Assembly: GCA_029227815.1 (NCBI GenBank)
Contig: CP118523.1
Span: 2,046,001 to 2,110,000, forward strand
DNA from: Clostridiaceae bacterium M8S5
Lineage (GTDB): Bacteria; Bacillota; Clostridia; Tissierellales; MCWD3
Length of the DNA stretch: 64,000 bases
Direction of reading: 5' to 3'
The notes under the pieces are model-generated. The model was given only the letters and a program-made list of their open reading frames with translations, ran no database searches and had not been told where the DNA came from. Made by a program: the position numbers and the translations under genes. Shown one piece after another: positions 61,485-64,000 of this stretch (position 1 is its first letter; each line of letters opens with the position of its first letter).

Positions 61485-62807
61485 TTATTTTTTAATCGGT
61501 TTTTTAAATCTTGGTACTCCAAGTATAATTGCTAACGTACCAAATACTATCATTAACATAGAATATATGCTATATGGAACTAGTTTTACTGGTGATATTT
61601 TTGCAAGTCCTGCTGCTAAGAGTATTTGTCCACCATATGGAACTATTCCTTGGAATGCTGATGAAAAAATATCTAATAAACTTGCTGTTCTCCTCGGGTC
61701 AATATCATATTCCTTGGTTATGTCTTTAGCCAAAGGTCCAGCTGTAACTATTGCTATAGTGTTGTTTGCAGTAGCAATATCTATTAAACTAGCTAATGCC
61801 GCTATTCCTGCCTCAGCACCTTTTTTAGTTTTCACTTTTGATGTAACTTTGTCTAATAGGAAACCTATTCCTCCATAGTACTTCATTAGTTCTACTATAC
61901 CGCCAATAACTATGGCTATTAAACATAAATCTTGCATCCATCCAAATCCACGTTGTATAAACCCTAGCAGTTCAATAAATGTAAATGAACCTATTCCTAA
62001 ACCTATCACTGCTCCTGTTGTTATGCCTACTGCTAAAACTATCATTACATTAAGCCCTAATAATGCACAAACTATTATTGATAAGTACGGTAATACTTTT
62101 AGTATTGAATACTCTCCAACTTCTAATGTAGCGCTACCTATTGGAATACAAGCTAATATTATCAATGTTACTATAACTGCTGGTAATACAATCAATGAAT
62201 TCATTTTAAACTTGTCTTTAAGCTCAATCCCTTGAGTCCTTGTAGCTGCTATAGTTGTATCAGATACAAATGATAAGTTGTCTCCAAACATTGCTCCACC
62301 AACAACGGTACCAACTATTAATGGAAGCGATATCCCTGTTTGTTGTGACATTCCTATTGCTATTGGAGTAAGTGCTGTCACTGTCCCCATCGAAGTCCCC
62401 ATTGCAAACGATATCACACATCCTATTAAAAATGTACCCGGAAGTATTGCTTTTGTAGGTAATATGCTCAATCCTAAGTTAACTGTTGATTCAACCGCTC
62501 CCATAGCGTTAGCAACTGAGTAAAAAGCTCCTGCTAATATAAATATTATAACCATTAGGATAATTGTGGATTCTCCACCACCACGTGAAAAAATTTCAAC
62601 TTTTTCATCTATTGATAGTTTTTCTCCTTTTCTATTTAAACAAAGTGAGTAAGCTAATACAATGATAAATGCAACTAGCACAGGCATATTTGTAAATTTC
62701 TTAGTGACAATCCCTGTAGTTATAAATATAACTAAGAACACTAGTAATGGTGTTAACCCTAGAAAACTATTATATTTACTATCCTGCTTTTTATTTTCAT
62801 TATTCAT
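61485..62807 (-). CDS. nhaC: NhaC-family Na+/H+ antiporter-like transporter
   Basis: Polytopic membrane carrier with about 11-12 helices. The family features are seen: FIITTGIVTKKFTNMPVLVA near the start, FAMGTSMGTVTALTPIAIGM, GGAMFGDNLSFVSDTTIAAT with the ion-binding region, and IATANNTIAIVTAGPLAKDI. The last helices carry IVPYGGQILLAAGLAKISPV. This resembles NhaC carriers and related Na-coupled amino-acid antiporters, so the true substrate could also be an organic ion. The length of 440 residues is right. AGGAGGG before ATG. Confidence 0.85.
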   Translation of the reverse strand: MNNENKKQDSKYNSFLGLTPLLVFLVIFITTGIVTKKFTNMPVLVAFIIVLAYSLCLNRKGEKLSIDEKVEIFSRGGGESTIILMVIIFILAGAFYSVANAMGAVESTVNLGLSILPTKAILPGTFLIGCVISFAMGTSMGTVTALTPIAIGMSQQTGISLPLIVGTVVGGAMFGDNLSFVSDTTIAATRTQGIELKDKFKMNSLIVLPAVIVTLIILACIPIGSATLEVGEYSILKVLPYLSIIVCALLGLNVMIVLAVGITTGAVIGLGIGSFTFIELLGFIQRGFGWMQDLCLIAIVIGGIVELMKYYGGIGFLLDKVTSKVKTKKGAEAGIAALASLIDIATANNTIAIVTAGPLAKDITKEYDIDPRRTASLLDIFSSAFQGIVPYGGQILLAAGLAKISPVKLVPYSIYSMLMIVFGTLAIILGVPRFKKPIKK

Positions 62808-63058
62808 ATGTTGTCCCTCCTAAATTAGGTCTTATAAGTTTCTTGGATAGGTACATCCCTATCACTACAATGCATAACGTATCATTAATCCATTAATGTT
62901 AATTATTTTTTAAAGCTTTATCGTACAATAACTTATCACTACGACAAAGTAATAAAGTTTTAACATTAGATGTTCGTAGATATTCTCGTTGCTTATCATA
63001 GTACTTTTTAGCCCTCACCCCCTTTACTACAAACTAAAGCATCTTATAAATATCAGCT

Positions 63059-64000
63059 TTAGTTAACGAATTTTTTTAATGTTTGTACATATTGCATTCC
63101 TGTTTTATATTGGTCTCTGTTCAAAATAAACTCTTTGCCTACACGTATAAGTATTTTTTCTACTTCGGCTCTTTTGTGCTCATCTTGTATACTTGTTATA
63201 TCTTCTACTTTGGCTATTCCAACTATACGCCTAATAATTTCAAGTCCTGCAGTACCAGCTGTATCACTTAAAATACTATCTAGATAATACTCGTCGAATC
63301 CATCTGTCTTAGCTAGTAAATCTGTTACTTCTGTTTTATATTTTTTGTTGAATTTTTCTTTAAAAATATCAATAATATCTGTCACACATTGCTCTAGCCA
63401 AGATAGGAAATCATATTTCTCTTTTGAATCTTCAATTGTAGCATATCCATGCCCCCAAGCTAATAATAGATTGGCCACGATATTTCCAACGTCATATCCT
63501 ATTGGGCCAAAGAAAGCAAACTCTGGATCTATTACCTTTATTTCTTTTTCGTCTATAAATATTGATCCTGAATGTAGATCTCCATGTATTAACGCTTGAG
63601 TATTGTTCATAAAATTGAACTTCAATTTACCAATTTCTAATCTGAGTTTCTTATCTTTATATATATTATCTTGTACAAATTTACTCATTGCAGGTATCAC
63701 AGTGTTTTCTCCTAAAAAATTGCCGGCTGGTTCTGTAAATACTAATTGCTCACTTATGTCACATAATTCAATATTAGTGAACTGTTTAACCATCTCTTTT
63801 TTCTTTTTGTGATCCATAACTATATCTGTTGTTGGTAACAAAGTATTTACCATGAATGTTGTAATGTTTTGCGCAAAATGTTTATAAATGTTATTTTCTA
63901 AAAGTGCTTTACGCATTATTTTGTAGTCTGATAAATCTTCCATCGCATAACAATTCATTATTTCATCATACATGTAAATCACTGGAACGTATCCACTACA
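63059..64000 (-). CDS. mtnK: 5-methylthioribose kinase, partial (5' end outside the window)
   Basis: Phosphorylates 5-methylthioribose in the methionine salvage pathway. The visible C-terminal ~314 residues contain the choline-kinase-like catalytic loop ALIHGDLHSGSIFIDEKEIK and VIDPEFAFFGPIGYDVGNIV, then LLAWGHGY and SDTAGTAGLEIIRRIVGIAK. The frame stays open to the window edge with family-like sequence (GYVPVIYMYDEI, then YAMEDLSDY), so about 85 N-terminal residues are missing. The family is about 400 residues long. The substrate comes from methylthioadenosine, relevant to the phosphorylase paralogue at 14 kb. Confidence 0.92.
   Translation of the reverse strand, partial: CSGYVPVIYMYDEIMNCYAMEDLSDYKIMRKALLENNIYKHFAQNITTFMVNTLLPTTDIVMDHKKKKEMVKQFTNIELCDISEQLVFTEPAGNFLGENTVIPAMSKFVQDNIYKDKKLRLEIGKLKFNFMNNTQALIHGDLHSGSIFIDEKEIKVIDPEFAFFGPIGYDVGNIVANLLLAWGHGYATIEDSKEKYDFLSWLEQCVTDIIDIFKEKFNKKYKTEVTDLLAKTDGFDEYYLDSILSDTAGTAGLEIIRRIVGIAKVEDITSIQDEHKRAEVEKILIRVGKEFILNRDQYKTGMQYVQTLKKFVN

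Overview
The window looks like chromosome of a low-GC, endospore-forming anaerobe of the class Clostridia (Bacillota). The basis is the very AT-rich sequence, strong AGGAGG-type ribosome binding sites, a complete spoIIIA operon, spo0A, spoIVB, spoIIM, gerW and a SASP-like gene, and an OLE RNA with its membrane partner gene oapA. The genus cannot be fixed from the sequence alone.

Left edge (1-3.4 kb): the end of an integrated element. It carries a large serine recombinase, a phage tail-type protein, and a boundary that cuts off an FAD-dependent oxidoreductase gene after about 16 codons. The host gene upstream of that broken gene is a PyrK-like flavin/iron-sulfur reductase, translationally overlapped with it.

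Core (4.5-40.5 kb, almost all on the minus strand): a GH29 fucosidase comes first. Then follows a long sporulation/housekeeping block whose order is familiar from Bacillus and Clostridia. Listed in order of decreasing coordinate it is aroK, aroQ, efp, an acidic CD1247-like protein, spoIIIAA-AH, asp23, nusB, a TsaD-like gene, xseA, xseB, ispA, OLE RNA, oapA, dxs, tlyA, argR, recN, spoIVB, spo0A, a SASP-like gene, nudF, spoIIM, xerD, two purine nucleoside phosphorylases, dacF, scpA, scpB, a DUF2953 gene, gerW and a dacB-like gene. Three things interrupt this block. The first is a plus-strand radical SAM/SPASM gene with an unrecognised partner (12-14 kb). The second is a duplicated hairpin flanking a nested palindrome (10.5 kb). 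The third is a pair of tiny CxCxC peptides, one with a nonsense codon at codon 2 (38.0-38.5 kb).

Accessory right half (40.7-64 kb): an agr-type quorum-sensing locus in the order D-C-B without a response regulator in the window; glnS; the tldE/tldD protease pair; a plus-strand cluster of two near-duplicate ATP-grasp ligases and a Mur-ligase homologue; then a mostly minus-strand run of stand-alone genes (AraC/GyrI regulator, SF0329-GNAT fusion, three SAM methyltransferases counting the one at 48.9 kb, a QueG-like ferredoxin protein, a GNAT with a helical-repeat tail), an NhaC-type antiporter and the 3' part of mtnK running off the edge.

Best candidates for under-described biology: the split oxidoreductase at the recombinase element, the CxCxC peptide pair, the radical SAM plus beta-rich partner locus, the ATP-grasp/ATP-grasp/Mur-ligase cluster, and the purine nucleoside phosphorylase paralogue whose base-binding residues are changed toward the MTA-phosphorylase pattern. 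All assignments come from reading the sequence; no database search was run.
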